Source: Streptomyces antnestii
Lineage (GTDB): Bacteria; Actinomycetota; Actinomycetes; Streptomycetales; Streptomycetaceae
NCBI RefSeq assembly: GCF_004005495.1
Contig: NZ_RZYA01000033.1
Coordinates: 1-64,000, forward strand
Length of the DNA stretch: 64,000 nt
Direction: 5' to 3'
Shown piece after piece: positions 16,225-25,813 of this stretch; within the stretch, counting starts at the first letter, position 1, and every line of letters starts with the position of its first letter. The translations under genes were made by a program, and so were the position numbers. The notes under the pieces are model-generated. The model was not told where the DNA came from, ran no database searches, and worked only from the letters and a program-made list of their open reading frames with translations.

Positions 16225-17643
16225 ATGACCAAGCCGTCCGGCGCGCCGACAGCTGACCACACCGACGAGGACTACCCCCTGGAGAGAGTGCCGCGCGCGG
16301 CCCGATACTCCTGGTTCAACGTCGCCGTGCAGCGCTTCGGCCAGCTCTCCGACCTGACCCAGTTCCTCCTCGGCGCGACGCTCGGCGCCGGGCTCTCCTT
16401 CTGGGGCGCCTTCTGGGCGTTCACACTCGGCTCCGTGATCCTGGAGGTCGTCTGCATCTTCGTCGGCGTCGCCGGCATGCGGGAGGGCCTGGCGACCTCG
16501 ATGCTGGTGCGCTGGACCGGCTTCGGGCGGTTCGGCTCGACGCTGATCGGGCTCGTCATCGCGGTCAGCCTGTTCGGCTGGTTCGGGGTGCAGACCGCCG
16601 TGTTCGCGGCCGGACTCCAGTCGATCGTGCCGTCGATACCGCTGTGGGCCTGGTGCCTGATCTGCGGGCTCGGCGTCACGGCCCTGGTGCTGCGCGGGTT
16701 CCGGGCCATGGGCTGGACCGCGTTCGTGACCGTGCCCGCGTTCCTGGGCCTGGCCGGCTGGGCGATGACCGTGCAGATCTCGCGGCACAGCTTCACCGAC
16801 CTCGTCGCGTCGCCGCCGTTCGGTGCGCACATCTCCATCGCGACGGGCGCGACGATCGTCGCGGGCTCGTACATCGTCGGCGCCGTCACGACGCCCGACA
16901 TGACGCGCTTCAACCGCACCACCGGCGACGTCGTCAAGCAGACCCTCGTCGGCATCTCCCTCGGCGAGTACGTCCTGGGCCTGGCCGGGGTGCTCCTCGC
17001 GTACGCCGTGAAGTCCTCCGACCTGATCGCGATCATCACGTCCAGCTCCGGAATCGTCGGCGTGATCGTCCTGGTGTCGGCGACCGTGAAGATCAACAAC
17101 TGGAATCTCTACTCGTCCTCGCTCGGCCTCATCAGCGCCGTCGAGTCCGTGTTCAAGGTGCGCCTCGGCCGGGTCGGCACCACCGTCGTCATCGGTGTCC
17201 TCGGCAGCCTCGCCGCGGCGGCCGGGATCCTGGAGCACTTCACGGACTTCCTGACGGTCCTCGGCGTCCTCACCCCGCCGGTCGCCGGGATCATGGTCGC
17301 CGAGTACTTCGTGGTGAAGCAGTGGCGGCCGCAGCTCGACGCCTCGCGCGCCGTGGGCCGGCTCCCGGAGAGCGAGCCGGGCTGGGTGCCCGCCACGCTC
17401 GCCACGTGGGCCGTCGCCTCACTGGTGGGCTGGCTCGGCGACCACTACGCCTGGTGGGGCATCCCGGCCCTCAACTCCCTGATCCTCGCGGGCCTCGGCT
17501 ACATCGTCCTCGGCAAGCTCGGCCTTGTGCGCGCCGTCCGTGAACTGCCCTTCACCCAGCCGGAGCGCCCCGCCGCCCAGATCGAGGCCGAGGTGGGCAC
17601 GGCGGACCCCGCGCCCGCATCCACGCCCGCGTCCGCCCACTGA
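16225..17643 (+). CDS. NCS1 family cytosine/purine/hydantoin permease
   Basis: This 472-residue membrane protein of the nucleobase:cation symporter-1 family has about twelve hydrophobic segments. Family signatures are RYSWFNVAVQRFGQLSDLTQFLLG at the start (longer than usual but clear), NNWNLYSSSLGL in the middle, and TPPVAGIMVAEYFV in transmembrane region 9-10. It would import a nucleobase, allantoin or hydantoin-like compound with a cation. The start is ATG 16225 with GAGGA upstream; a GTG at 16186 is also in frame. It lies between the two DUF917/HyuA pairs, so it most likely imports their substrate. Confidence 0.92.
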   Translation: MTKPSGAPTADHTDEDYPLERVPRAARYSWFNVAVQRFGQLSDLTQFLLGATLGAGLSFWGAFWAFTLGSVILEVVCIFVGVAGMREGLATSMLVRWTGFGRFGSTLIGLVIAVSLFGWFGVQTAVFAAGLQSIVPSIPLWAWCLICGLGVTALVLRGFRAMGWTAFVTVPAFLGLAGWAMTVQISRHSFTDLVASPPFGAHISIATGATIVAGSYIVGAVTTPDMTRFNRTTGDVVKQTLVGISLGEYVLGLAGVLLAYAVKSSDLIAIITSSSGIVGVIVLVSATVKINNWNLYSSSLGLISAVESVFKVRLGRVGTTVVIGVLGSLAAAAGILEHFTDFLTVLGVLTPPVAGIMVAEYFVVKQWRPQLDASRAVGRLPESEPGWVPATLATWAVASLVGWLGDHYAWWGIPALNSLILAGLGYIVLGKLGLVRAVRELPFTQPERPAAQIEAEVGTADPAPASTPASAH

Positions 17644-17655
17644 ACTCCCGTACCG

Positions 17656-17683
17656 ATCCACGTACGCACATCCACGTACGCAC
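17656..17683. repeat. 14-bp tandem direct repeat upstream of HyuA
   Basis: ATCCACGTACGCAC occurs twice head to tail (17656-17669 and 17670-17683), just before the Shine-Dalgarno AAGGAAG of the HyuA gene. It may be a slippage product or a regulatory duplication. Each unit contains a CGTACG palindrome. Confidence 0.5.
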
Positions 17684-17698
17684 AAAGGAAGTCACCAC

Positions 17699-19282
17699 AT
17701 GCGCATCGGCATCGACGTCGGAGGAACCAATACCGACGCCGCCCTCCTCGGGGACGACGACCGGGTCCTGGCGGCGGCCAAGTCGCCGACGACACCGGAC
17801 ATCACGTCCGGGGTCACGGCCGCGATCCGGGCCCTCGACCCGCCCGTCGAGTCCATCACCGCGGTGATGATCGGCACGACCCACTTCCTCAACGCCCTCA
17901 TCGAGGGCGCCCGGCTCGCGCCCGTCGCCGCCGTGCGCCTGGGGCTGCCCGCGACGGCGGCCTTGCCGCCGATGACGGACTGGCCCGAGCGGCAGCGCGC
18001 CGCCGTCGGCGGGCACGGCTATCTGTGCCACGGCGGCCGCGAGTTCGACGGCCGGGTCCTGTCCCCGCTCGACCCGGACGAGCTGAAGCGGACGGCCGCG
18101 GACATCGCGGCGCGGGGGATCCGTTCGGTGGCCGTGTCGTCGGTGTTCTCGCCGGTCGCGGAGGACGACGAGCGGCGCGCGGCGGAAATCCTGCGCGGCG
18201 AGCTGGGCGACCACGTGCACTTCTCGCTGTCGCACGAGCTCGGCCGGATCGGCCTCCTTGCCCGCGAGAACGCCACGATCATCAACGCGGCGCTGCGCGA
18301 CCTCGCGACGGTGATCGTCGAGTCGTTCGGCAAGGCGCTCGCGGAGGTGTCGATCACGGCGCCGTTCTTCCTGTCGCAGAACGACGGGACGCTGATGGAC
18401 GTGGACTTCGCCCGGACGTATCCGGTGGCGACGTTCGCGTCGGGGCCCACCAACTCGATGCGCGGGGCGGCCTTCCTGTCCGGGCTAGGGGACTGCGCGG
18501 TGGTCGACGTGGGCGGCACGACCGCCGACGTGGGCATCCTCGCGGGCGGCTTCCCGCGTGAGGCGGCCGGCGAGAGCGAGGCCGCGGGCATCCGCACCAA
18601 CTTCCGTATCCCTGACGTCCTTTCGCTCGGGATCGGCGGCGGTTCGCTGGTGTCGGACGACGGGGAGACGGGGCCGCGTTCGGTCGGCTACCGGCTCACC
18701 GAGGAGGCGCTCGTCTTCGGCGGCACGACGCTGACCGCGACGGACCTGGCGGTGGCGGCGGGGCAGGCCGACGTGGGGGACGCGGCACGGGTCGCGCACC
18801 TCGACCCCGCCTTCGTGACGCGCGCCCTGGGCCGGATCGCGGAGCGGCTCGCGGAGAGCGTCGACCGGATGCGTACCTCGGCGGCGCCGCTGCCGGTAGT
18901 AGCCGTGGGCGGCGGTTCGATTCTGGTTCCCGAGGCGCTGCCCGGCTTCGACGACGTGCGGCGGCCCGGCAACTTCGGGGTCGCGAACGCGGTCGGCGCG
19001 GCCATCGCGCAGGTCGGCGGCGAGGTCGACCGCGTCTTCCACGTCCCGGAGGGGCGCCGCGACGCGGTGCTCGCCGAGGCCCGCGACGAGGCCGTGGGGC
19101 GCGCCGAGGACGCGGGCGCGCGGCCCGGCACGGTACGCGTCGTGGACATCGAGGAGGTGCCGCTCGCGTATCTGCCGGGCGGCGCGACCCGGATCCGCGT
19201 CAAGGCGGTCGGCGACCTCGACCTGAACCGCATCGGAAGCAAGCAGCACACCCAGCGGCACGGAGCGACGGCACATGCGTGA
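17699..19282 (+). CDS. Hydantoinase/oxoprolinase family protein (HyuA), intact copy
   Basis: This 527-residue ATP-dependent hydantoinase A/oxoprolinase-type protein has GIDVGGTNTDAALLG (first nucleotide loop), GTTHFLNALIE, QNDGTLMDVDFA, ASGPTNSMRGAAFL, VVDVGGTTADVG (second loop) and LSLGIGGGSL. All catalytic-type motifs are present, unlike its neighbour at 14773. The start has AAGGAAG nine bases upstream. Its 3' end overlaps the following DUF917 gene by eight bases, so the two are probably subunits of one enzyme. The likely reaction is ATP-driven opening or activation of a cyclic amide; the exact ring is not known. Confidence 0.93.
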   Translation: MRIGIDVGGTNTDAALLGDDDRVLAAAKSPTTPDITSGVTAAIRALDPPVESITAVMIGTTHFLNALIEGARLAPVAAVRLGLPATAALPPMTDWPERQRAAVGGHGYLCHGGREFDGRVLSPLDPDELKRTAADIAARGIRSVAVSSVFSPVAEDDERRAAEILRGELGDHVHFSLSHELGRIGLLARENATIINAALRDLATVIVESFGKALAEVSITAPFFLSQNDGTLMDVDFARTYPVATFASGPTNSMRGAAFLSGLGDCAVVDVGGTTADVGILAGGFPREAAGESEAAGIRTNFRIPDVLSLGIGGGSLVSDDGETGPRSVGYRLTEEALVFGGTTLTATDLAVAAGQADVGDAARVAHLDPAFVTRALGRIAERLAESVDRMRTSAAPLPVVAVGGGSILVPEALPGFDDVRRPGNFGVANAVGAAIAQVGGEVDRVFHVPEGRRDAVLAEARDEAVGRAEDAGARPGTVRVVDIEEVPLAYLPGGATRIRVKAVGDLDLNRIGSKQHTQRHGATAHA

Positions 19283-20345
19283 GATCACCCTGGACAACCT
19301 CGACGACATCGCCCGCGGCGCCGGCATCCTCGGCACCGGCGGGGGCGGCGACCCGTACATCGGCAAGCTGCTTGCGCGCGAGGCGATCCGCAGGCACGGG
19401 CCGGTGCGGGTCGTGGACATCGACGAGGTGGCGCCGGACGCGATGGTCGTGCCGGTCTCCGGGATGGGGGCGCCGACGGTGCTCCTGGAACGGGTCCCCA
19501 ACGGCGGCGAGGAACTGGCGGCGCTGCGTGCGCTGGAGAAGCACCTCGGGCGGCGGGCCACGCACATCGCGCCGATCGAGGTGGGCGGCGTCAACTCGAT
19601 GCTGCCCATCGCGTGCGCCGCGGAGGCGGGGCTGCCGATCGTGGACGGCGACGCGATGGGGCGGGCCTTTCCCGAGGCGCAGATGGTGCTCCCTGGTCTG
19701 ATCGGCGTGACCAACTCGCCGATGGCGCTCGCCGACGACAAGGGCAACACGATCATCGTGGAGGCCGTCGACAACCACGCCGCCGAGCGGATCGCCCGTG
19801 CCGTGTGCGTGGAGCTCGGGTGCCAGATCTCGGCCGCGGACACCGTGCTGCGGGGTGACCAGCTCGCCGACGGGCTCGTGCCGGCGACCCTGACCCTGGC
19901 CGAGCGGCTGGGCGCGGCGGTGCGCGAGGCGCGGGCCGCGCACGGCGATCCGGTGGCCGCGGCCCGCGCGATGCTCGACGGAGTCCCGCTGCTGACCGGC
20001 AAGGTCGTCGACGTGAGCCGCCGTACCGAGGGCGGTTTCGCGCGCGGCCGGGCCCGCATCGAGGGCATCGCCGACGAGGCGGGGCGGGTACTCGAACTCG
20101 ACTTCCAGAACGAGCACTTGCTCGCCACACGTGATGGCGCGGTGGTCGCCACCACACCCGACCTGATCTGCGTCCTGGACAGCGAGACGGGCGACCCGGT
20201 CACCACCGAGGGCCTGCGCTACGGGCTGCGGGTGAGCGTGCTCGCGGCGCGCTGCGACCCCCGGTGGACCTCGCCGGGCGGCCTGGCGCTCGCCGGGCCG
20301 CGGTACTTCGGGTACGACGTGGACTATCTGCCGTTCGGGTCCTGA
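19275..20345 (+). CDS. DUF917 (S-methyl thiohydantoin desulfurase-type) protein, copy 2
   Basis: This 356-residue DUF917 protein keeps the canonical features: GTGGGGDPYIGK near the N-terminus, PIEVGGVNSMLP, and VDGDAMGRAFPEAQM, plus a C-terminal beta-rich domain (S-Me-THD_C type). It overlaps the HyuA gene by eight bases. The order HyuA - DUF917 is the reverse of the pair at 13769-16116. Its 3' end overlaps the convergent acylase gene by 22 bases. It acts in the cytoplasm, with no signal peptide. Confidence 0.9.
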   Translation: MREITLDNLDDIARGAGILGTGGGGDPYIGKLLAREAIRRHGPVRVVDIDEVAPDAMVVPVSGMGAPTVLLERVPNGGEELAALRALEKHLGRRATHIAPIEVGGVNSMLPIACAAEAGLPIVDGDAMGRAFPEAQMVLPGLIGVTNSPMALADDKGNTIIVEAVDNHAAERIARAVCVELGCQISAADTVLRGDQLADGLVPATLTLAERLGAAVREARAAHGDPVAAARAMLDGVPLLTGKVVDVSRRTEGGFARGRARIEGIADEAGRVLELDFQNEHLLATRDGAVVATTPDLICVLDSETGDPVTTEGLRYGLRVSVLAARCDPRWTSPGGLALAGPRYFGYDVDYLPFGS

Positions 20346-22663
20346 GAACCGGCCGGCGCGGGCGGTCGCAGAGTGATCGTCCGCGCCGTGTGCTTCTCGA
20401 CCTGTTCGCGGCTGTAGAGCAGCGGGAAGGCGCCGTCAGCAGCCCAGGTCGTGAACAGGTCGCTGTAGTGCTCGCTGTCCGGATTCCCGGACTGGCCCGG
20501 CGAGTTCATGGCCACCGAGTCGTCCCAGGAGCCGACGTCGACGACCAGCCGGAAGGTGGCCCCCGTCGTCTGCCGGAAGTCGGGTCCGTACGGGGCGACG
20601 CCCACCGTGTCGCCGCTGCCGCCGCGCGGGGCGGGGCCGACCGACGCCCACGGTGGCTGCGGTCCGTCGTGCAGGGCGGTCACCGGGTGGTACACGCGGG
20701 CATGGTGGAGCGCGCCCCAGGTCCAGGCGGCCGGGTCAGGGCCGAGGAGTCCGGAGAGTTCGGAGACGGCGGCGGTCAGAGTGGTGAGCAGGGTGCCGGG
20801 GTCGAGACCCGTCTCCGGTCCGGTGAGCAGGTCGAGGTCGACGCGCGGGTCGGCGGTGGGGTCGTCGGGCGGCAGGATCCGGGCGAGGGCCGCCACCGTC
20901 TCGGTCTCGGGGACGAGGTCCCGCAGTGCCGCCGTGAACACGGCGGGGCGCAGGTGGCGGCGGTACCAGAGCTCGAAGAGCGCGGCGGCCGCCGAGTCCG
21001 CCGTCAGGTCGTGGTCCCAGTCCCGCAGGAGGGCGAGCGCCTCCTGCACGGCCGCGTCGTCGCTGGTCAGCCCGGCAAGAAGCGGCACGATGCGCCGCGC
21101 CGGCAGGCTGACCGTGTCGGTCTGGAGCCGTACGCAGTCCTCCACGGTCCAGTCCGTGCGGGCGCCCAGTTCCCCGGCGATGCGGTGGTGCCGGGTCGGG
21201 GCGTACCAGTCGTAGGTGACGGTGTCGCGGTCGTTGGGGTAGCCGGGCGGCAGGTTCATCTGGTTGGCGGTGGCGAACCAGCCCTGGTCCGGGTCGCGTT
21301 CGGACGGCAGCGCGTCCGGGTCGAGGAAGCCGGCCCACTCGTAGCGGCCGTCGCCGGGGACCGGCAGTGTGCCGTCCCAGTTCGGGCGGACCGGGACGCG
21401 GCCGGCGGGGCGCCAGCCCACGGTGCCGTCGGGCGCCGCGTACACCTGGTTCTCGCCGGGTGCGCCCCAGCGGCGCAGGGCGGCGAGGAAGGCGTCGGGG
21501 CCTTCGGCGCGCATGTAACCGGTGCTGCCGAGGTAGGGCGCCATGCCAGGGCCGAGCCAGGCGGCGCGCACGGCGAACGCGGCGCTGCGGGTGGGGTGTT
21601 CATGGACGACGGGGCCGTGCCGGGTGAACCAGAGCTCGGTCTCGACCGGGTCGCCGTCCTTGACCGGGATGGTCTCGGTGACGCGGGTCATGGGCTCCCA
21701 GCGGTCCTGGTAGCGGTAGGCGCGGGGGTCGTCGGGGTGGGTCTCGTAGACGTAGAGGTCCTCCTGGTCGATCGGGAAGATCGTGAAGCCGAAGGCGATG
21801 TTCCCGTTGTGGCCGATGGAGAGGCCGGGGAGCGCGGGTTCGCCGGCGCCGATGACGTCGATGCCAGGAGCGGTCAGGTGGGCGATGTAGCGCAGGGCGG
21901 GCAGGGTGACGGCGCGGTGCGGGTCGTTGGCGAGGATCGGGCGGCCGGTGGCGGTGCGGTCGGGGGCGATGACCCAGTTGTTGGAGCCGTCGATGCCCTG
22001 GAGGGCGGCGGCGTCGGGCCAGGGCGGGACCGTCGCGAGGTCGTAGACGCGCAGCACGTCGTCGGGGATGACGCTCAGGTCGAGGCCGTCGGGGACGGTG
22101 AGGTGGTGCGGGGCGGGTTCGCGGCGGCGGCGCAGGTCCTCGACGCCGGTGCCGTGGTCGCGCAGGGTGAGGGCGCGGGCGACCTCGTCGTGGAGGTTGT
22201 ACTGGAGTCCATGACTGCGGATCCGGGCGACGTCGGAGGGGTCCCAGTACGCGGGCTCATATCCCAACGTCCCGAATTCCGGCGGTAGTTGGGACGGATC
22301 GCTGCGACACAGGGACACGTAGGCGTTGATGCCGTGCACGAACGCCGTGGTGATCCGCTCGGTGTCCTCGCCGTACGCGCTCCACTCCTCGGCCATGTCG
22401 CCGCGGTAGAGGAACAGGCGGGCGGCGCGGTCGTGTTCGACGTAGCGCGCGCCGAACACCTCGGACAGGAGGCCGAGTCCGCGGCGGCGCCACAGGTCGA
22501 GCTGGAAGAGGCGGTCGCGGGCGGCGTTGAAGCCCTGCGCGAGGAACAGGTCGTCCTGGGATTCCGCGTAGAGGTGGGGGACGCCCCACTGGTCGACGAG
22601 GATCTCGACGGGTTCGGCGAGACCGGGGACCTCGAAGTCCGTGACAGTACGTGCGTTCACCAC
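20324..22663 (-). CDS. Penicillin acylase family protein (Ntn hydrolase)
   Basis: This 779-residue N-terminal-nucleophile amidase precursor is made as one chain and cut before the catalytic serine. Here that is GSNNWVIAP with Ser227 as the likely new N-terminus of the beta chain. NDPH follows in ILANDPHRA, and GFTIFPIDQEDLYVYE fits the beta chain. No signal peptide precedes VNARTVTDFEVPG, so unlike classical penicillin acylases it probably stays in the cytoplasm. GTG 22663 is chosen for GGAG seven bases upstream, four bases after the amidohydrolase stop. In this operon it would cleave an N-acyl amide; beta-lactam activity is not implied. Confidence 0.9.
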   Translation of the reverse strand: MVNARTVTDFEVPGLAEPVEILVDQWGVPHLYAESQDDLFLAQGFNAARDRLFQLDLWRRRGLGLLSEVFGARYVEHDRAARLFLYRGDMAEEWSAYGEDTERITTAFVHGINAYVSLCRSDPSQLPPEFGTLGYEPAYWDPSDVARIRSHGLQYNLHDEVARALTLRDHGTGVEDLRRRREPAPHHLTVPDGLDLSVIPDDVLRVYDLATVPPWPDAAALQGIDGSNNWVIAPDRTATGRPILANDPHRAVTLPALRYIAHLTAPGIDVIGAGEPALPGLSIGHNGNIAFGFTIFPIDQEDLYVYETHPDDPRAYRYQDRWEPMTRVTETIPVKDGDPVETELWFTRHGPVVHEHPTRSAAFAVRAAWLGPGMAPYLGSTGYMRAEGPDAFLAALRRWGAPGENQVYAAPDGTVGWRPAGRVPVRPNWDGTLPVPGDGRYEWAGFLDPDALPSERDPDQGWFATANQMNLPPGYPNDRDTVTYDWYAPTRHHRIAGELGARTDWTVEDCVRLQTDTVSLPARRIVPLLAGLTSDDAAVQEALALLRDWDHDLTADSAAAALFELWYRRHLRPAVFTAALRDLVPETETVAALARILPPDDPTADPRVDLDLLTGPETGLDPGTLLTTLTAAVSELSGLLGPDPAAWTWGALHHARVYHPVTALHDGPQPPWASVGPAPRGGSGDTVGVAPYGPDFRQTTGATFRLVVDVGSWDDSVAMNSPGQSGNPDSEHYSDLFTTWAADGAFPLLYSREQVEKHTARTITLRPPAPAGSQDPNGR

Positions 22664-22667
22664 TGCA

Positions 22668-24287
22668 TCACTCCCCCTTCGCCGCGTACACCAGGTCGCC
22701 GCCCACATACGTCGCCCGGACCGGGATGGACGCGATGGCGTGCGGGTCGGCGGTCAGCGGATTCTCGCCCAGGACCACGAAGTCCGCCAACTGGCCCGCC
22801 GCCAGACGGCCCTTGTACGTCTCCGTGCCCTCGGCCTCCGCCGAGCCGAGGGTGAAGATCCGCAGCGCCTCCTCGGCCGTGACGCGCTGCTCCGGTCCGG
22901 CGGCGACCCCGTCGTCCATGCCCTGCCGCGTGACCATCGACTGGAGGCCGACGAGCGGTTCGTAGGGGCCGCACGGGTAGTCGGAGGAGCCGGCGACGGT
23001 GACGCCCGCGTCGAGGAACGAGCGGTGCGCGAACATGCGGCCGACCCGCTCGGGGCCGTACCAGTCGTTGAGTGCCCCGCCGTGGTAGGCCGCGTATCCC
23101 GCGAACGGGACGGCGATGGCGTCGAGGGCCTTCATCCGGGCGAGGATCCCGTCGTCGACGACGCTGCAGTGCTCGATGCGGTGGCGCAGGCCGGGGCGCG
23201 GCAGGTCGCGGGCCGCCTGCTCGAACGCGTCGAGGACGAGCCGGATCGCGGCATCCCCGTTGGCGTGCACGCCGACGCGGTTGCCGTCGGCGTGCACGGC
23301 GCGGACGTGGGCGAACAGTTCCTCGGTGGGAGTGGTCTGGAGGCCGTGCCCGCCGTGGTCGGTGAACGGCTCGCTGAGCAGGCAGGTACGGCCGCCGACG
23401 GCGCCGTCGAGGAACGCCTTGACGCCGACGAGGCGCAGCAGGTCGTCGCCGAAGCCGCTGCCGACGCCGAGTGCGCGCGCCTTCTCGTAGTGATCGATGG
23501 ACAGGAGCATTCCGACCCGCAGGCTCAACTTCCCCTCGGATCGGGCCCGTTGGAGCAGCGCGATGTCCTCGGGGGCGATGAGCGCGTCGCAGACCGAGGT
23601 GAGCCCGGCGGCGTGCCACAGCTCCTGGGCGCGCACGAGTCCGCGCAACTTGTCGTCCTGCCCGCTGGCCTCCAGGGTGGTGGCGCCGCGGGCGGTGGCC
23701 GGGTAGACGACGTTCATCAGGGCGCGTTCGACAAGCCGCCCGTCGAGCCGTCCGTCGGGGCCTCGCCCGTATTCACCGCCGTCCGGATCGGGCGTGTCCT
23801 CGTCGATGCCGAGGGCGTGCAGGGCCGCGGAGTTGACGACACCCCAGTGCCCGGCGACGTGTACGACGAGTGCCGGGTGGCCGGGGGCCGCCCGGTCGAG
23901 TTCGGTGCGGGTGAGGCGGCCGGTCTTGACGTCGTCGTAGCGGCTGCCGCGCACCCAGGCGCCGTGCGGTGTCCGCGCGGCCTCGGCGGTGACGGTGGCC
24001 AGGAGGTCGTCCACATCGCGTACCGCCGCGGCGGACAGGTCGAGGTGCAGCAGGTCCTCGGCCGTCATCACCAGGTGGATGTGGGCGTCGTTCAGGCCGG
24101 GGACGAGGGTGGCGTCACCGTGGTCGGTCTCGGCGGCGCCGGGGAAGCGGTCCCGGAGCTCGGCGACGGTGCCGGTGGCACGGATCCGGCCTTCGGCGAC
24201 GGCGATCATCTGGGGCTCGGGGCCCGCGCCGCTCTGGCTGACGACGTGGGCGGCGCGGTGGAGGACGGGTGCGCTCTCGTCGGTCAT
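22668..24287 (-). CDS. Amidohydrolase family protein (YtcJ-type)
   Basis: This 539-residue metal-dependent hydrolase belongs to amidohydrolase family 3. Ligands are visible in GLNDAHIHLV (His69, His71), in HANGDAAI and HRIEHCS (further histidines) and in GSSDYPCGPYEP (terminal aspartate). The start ATG overlaps the symporter stop (ATGA) and has AGAGGAG upstream. It is coupled on both sides within the FadR-type operon. Members hydrolyse amides, formamides and related bonds; the substrate here is presumably the imported compound. Confidence 0.92.
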   Translation of the reverse strand: MTDESAPVLHRAAHVVSQSGAGPEPQMIAVAEGRIRATGTVAELRDRFPGAAETDHGDATLVPGLNDAHIHLVMTAEDLLHLDLSAAAVRDVDDLLATVTAEAARTPHGAWVRGSRYDDVKTGRLTRTELDRAAPGHPALVVHVAGHWGVVNSAALHALGIDEDTPDPDGGEYGRGPDGRLDGRLVERALMNVVYPATARGATTLEASGQDDKLRGLVRAQELWHAAGLTSVCDALIAPEDIALLQRARSEGKLSLRVGMLLSIDHYEKARALGVGSGFGDDLLRLVGVKAFLDGAVGGRTCLLSEPFTDHGGHGLQTTPTEELFAHVRAVHADGNRVGVHANGDAAIRLVLDAFEQAARDLPRPGLRHRIEHCSVVDDGILARMKALDAIAVPFAGYAAYHGGALNDWYGPERVGRMFAHRSFLDAGVTVAGSSDYPCGPYEPLVGLQSMVTRQGMDDGVAAGPEQRVTAEEALRIFTLGSAEAEGTETYKGRLAAGQLADFVVLGENPLTADPHAIASIPVRATYVGGDLVYAAKGE

Positions 24288-25813
24288 CGGGACTCCTCTG
24301 CGCGGGCCGCCGCAGTGGCGGCGGGAGACTGCCGGACAGGGACGCGCGGGGCCGCCGCCTCGCCCGGTGCGAGTCGCGTGACCGCGAACGTCACCGCGAG
24401 GTTCGCGGCCAGGGCGATGATGCCGCCGTTGACCCCGTGGAACGGGTCGTTGTCGGTGGCCCACAGCGCCGTCATCACAGCGAGTCCGACGACCATGCCG
24501 CAGATCCCGGCGCGTGCGGTCATCCGCCGCCAGAACAGGGCGAGCAGCACCACGGGCACGAGCTGCGCCAGGCCCTCGTACGACAGGACGGACAGCTGGA
24601 CGAGCGTGTTGGGGTAGAAGAGGCTGCCGCCGAGCGCGACCAGGCCTGCGAGGACGCAGACGGCCTGTGAGAGGCGCTTGGTGCGCAGGTCGTGCTCGTG
24701 GGTGGTGTCCGGGCGCGGGCGGCGCGGGTCCGAGCCGTTGCCGCCGCCGAGGACGGTCCTGCCCCACAGGGTGCCGATGGACAGCATGAAGACGCTCATC
24801 GGCACGATCGCCGACAGGGCGCCCGCGACACCGATGACCGCCACGACGGGTGACGGCAGCGAGTCGGTGACGAGGCTGAACAGCGCGAGGTCGGGGTTGC
24901 CGAGGCTGGGCAGGACGAACAGGGCGGTGGCGCCGACCATCATCGGCACGAACAGGAGCAGCTGGTACCAGGGCAGCAGCAGGGCGTTGCGCCGCAGCGC
25001 GTTGGGGCTCTTGGCGCTGAGGTAACCGGCCACGGTGGTCGGGAAGATGGTGATGGTGACGGCGTTCAGGACGACGGTGCTCAGGAACCACGCGGCGTTC
25101 CGCCCGCCGGACTCGTGTCCGGGGAACGTGAGCCACTCGGGCTTCTCGGTGACCATGCGCTGCATGAAGTCGGAGAACCCGCCGAGGTAGTGCATGGGGA
25201 TGTAGACGGCCAGGAAGACGACCGCGAGGATCACCAGCACGTCCTTGAGCGCGCTCACCCAGGCGGAGCCGCGCAGCCCCGACACGAGGATGAACACCTC
25301 GGCGACGACGAACGAGATCACGGCGGCGACGTGCAGGTCGACGCTCCCGTACGTCATCGCGTTGACGACGACGCCCATGCCCTGGATCTGCACCTGGATG
25401 TACGGCACGAGGAAGACCGTGCCGACGACGGCGACGAGGATCCCCAACGGCCGTGAGCGGAACCGGAATTCGGCGATGTCGGCGATCGATATGAGACCGT
25501 GCCGCGAGGCGTACGTCCACAGGGCGGGGCCCACGACGTAGGCGACGGCGAAGCCGACCGTGAGGTAGGCGACGAGGTAGAGGATGGGCGCGCCGAAGGA
25601 GTACGACCAGCCGGCCGTGCCGAGGAACGAGAAGCTGGTGTACGTCTCTCCGGCCATCAGGAGCCAGATGAACATGACGCCGAGGCCACGGCTGGACACG
25701 GACCACTCGGCGAGGCCCTTGGACCGGCCGCGCGCGCTGAGCAGGCCGATCAGGACCGTGGCGACCATGGCCAGGCCGAACACCGTCGTCGCGACGGCCG
25801 CGGAGCCGGTCAT
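24284..25813 (-). CDS. Sodium:solute symporter family protein
   Basis: This 509-residue SSS-family transporter has about 13 hydrophobic segments. Family features are GVMFIWLLMAGETYTSFSF (shortened region near helix 2), SISDIAEFRFRS-like ISIADIAEFRFRSRPLG, and a C-terminal AGICGMVVGLAVM helix pair. Sodium-coupled uptake of an organic acid or amino compound is expected. It is coupled by ATGA overlaps to a DUF3311 gene before it and the amidohydrolase gene after it. A small DUF3311 partner is typical of the organic-acid branch of this family. Confidence 0.92.
   Translation of the reverse strand: MTGSAAVATTVFGLAMVATVLIGLLSARGRSKGLAEWSVSSRGLGVMFIWLLMAGETYTSFSFLGTAGWSYSFGAPILYLVAYLTVGFAVAYVVGPALWTYASRHGLISIADIAEFRFRSRPLGILVAVVGTVFLVPYIQVQIQGMGVVVNAMTYGSVDLHVAAVISFVVAEVFILVSGLRGSAWVSALKDVLVILAVVFLAVYIPMHYLGGFSDFMQRMVTEKPEWLTFPGHESGGRNAAWFLSTVVLNAVTITIFPTTVAGYLSAKSPNALRRNALLLPWYQLLLFVPMMVGATALFVLPSLGNPDLALFSLVTDSLPSPVVAVIGVAGALSAIVPMSVFMLSIGTLWGRTVLGGGNGSDPRRPRPDTTHEHDLRTKRLSQAVCVLAGLVALGGSLFYPNTLVQLSVLSYEGLAQLVPVVLLALFWRRMTARAGICGMVVGLAVMTALWATDNDPFHGVNGGIIALAANLAVTFAVTRLAPGEAAAPRVPVRQSPAATAAARAEESR

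Noticed and set aside
20324..24287. Beta-lactam resistance or biosynthesis from the penicillin-acylase-like gene
   Set aside because: There is no beta-lactam biosynthetic gene nearby, the protein has no signal peptide, and it sits in a catabolic operon.
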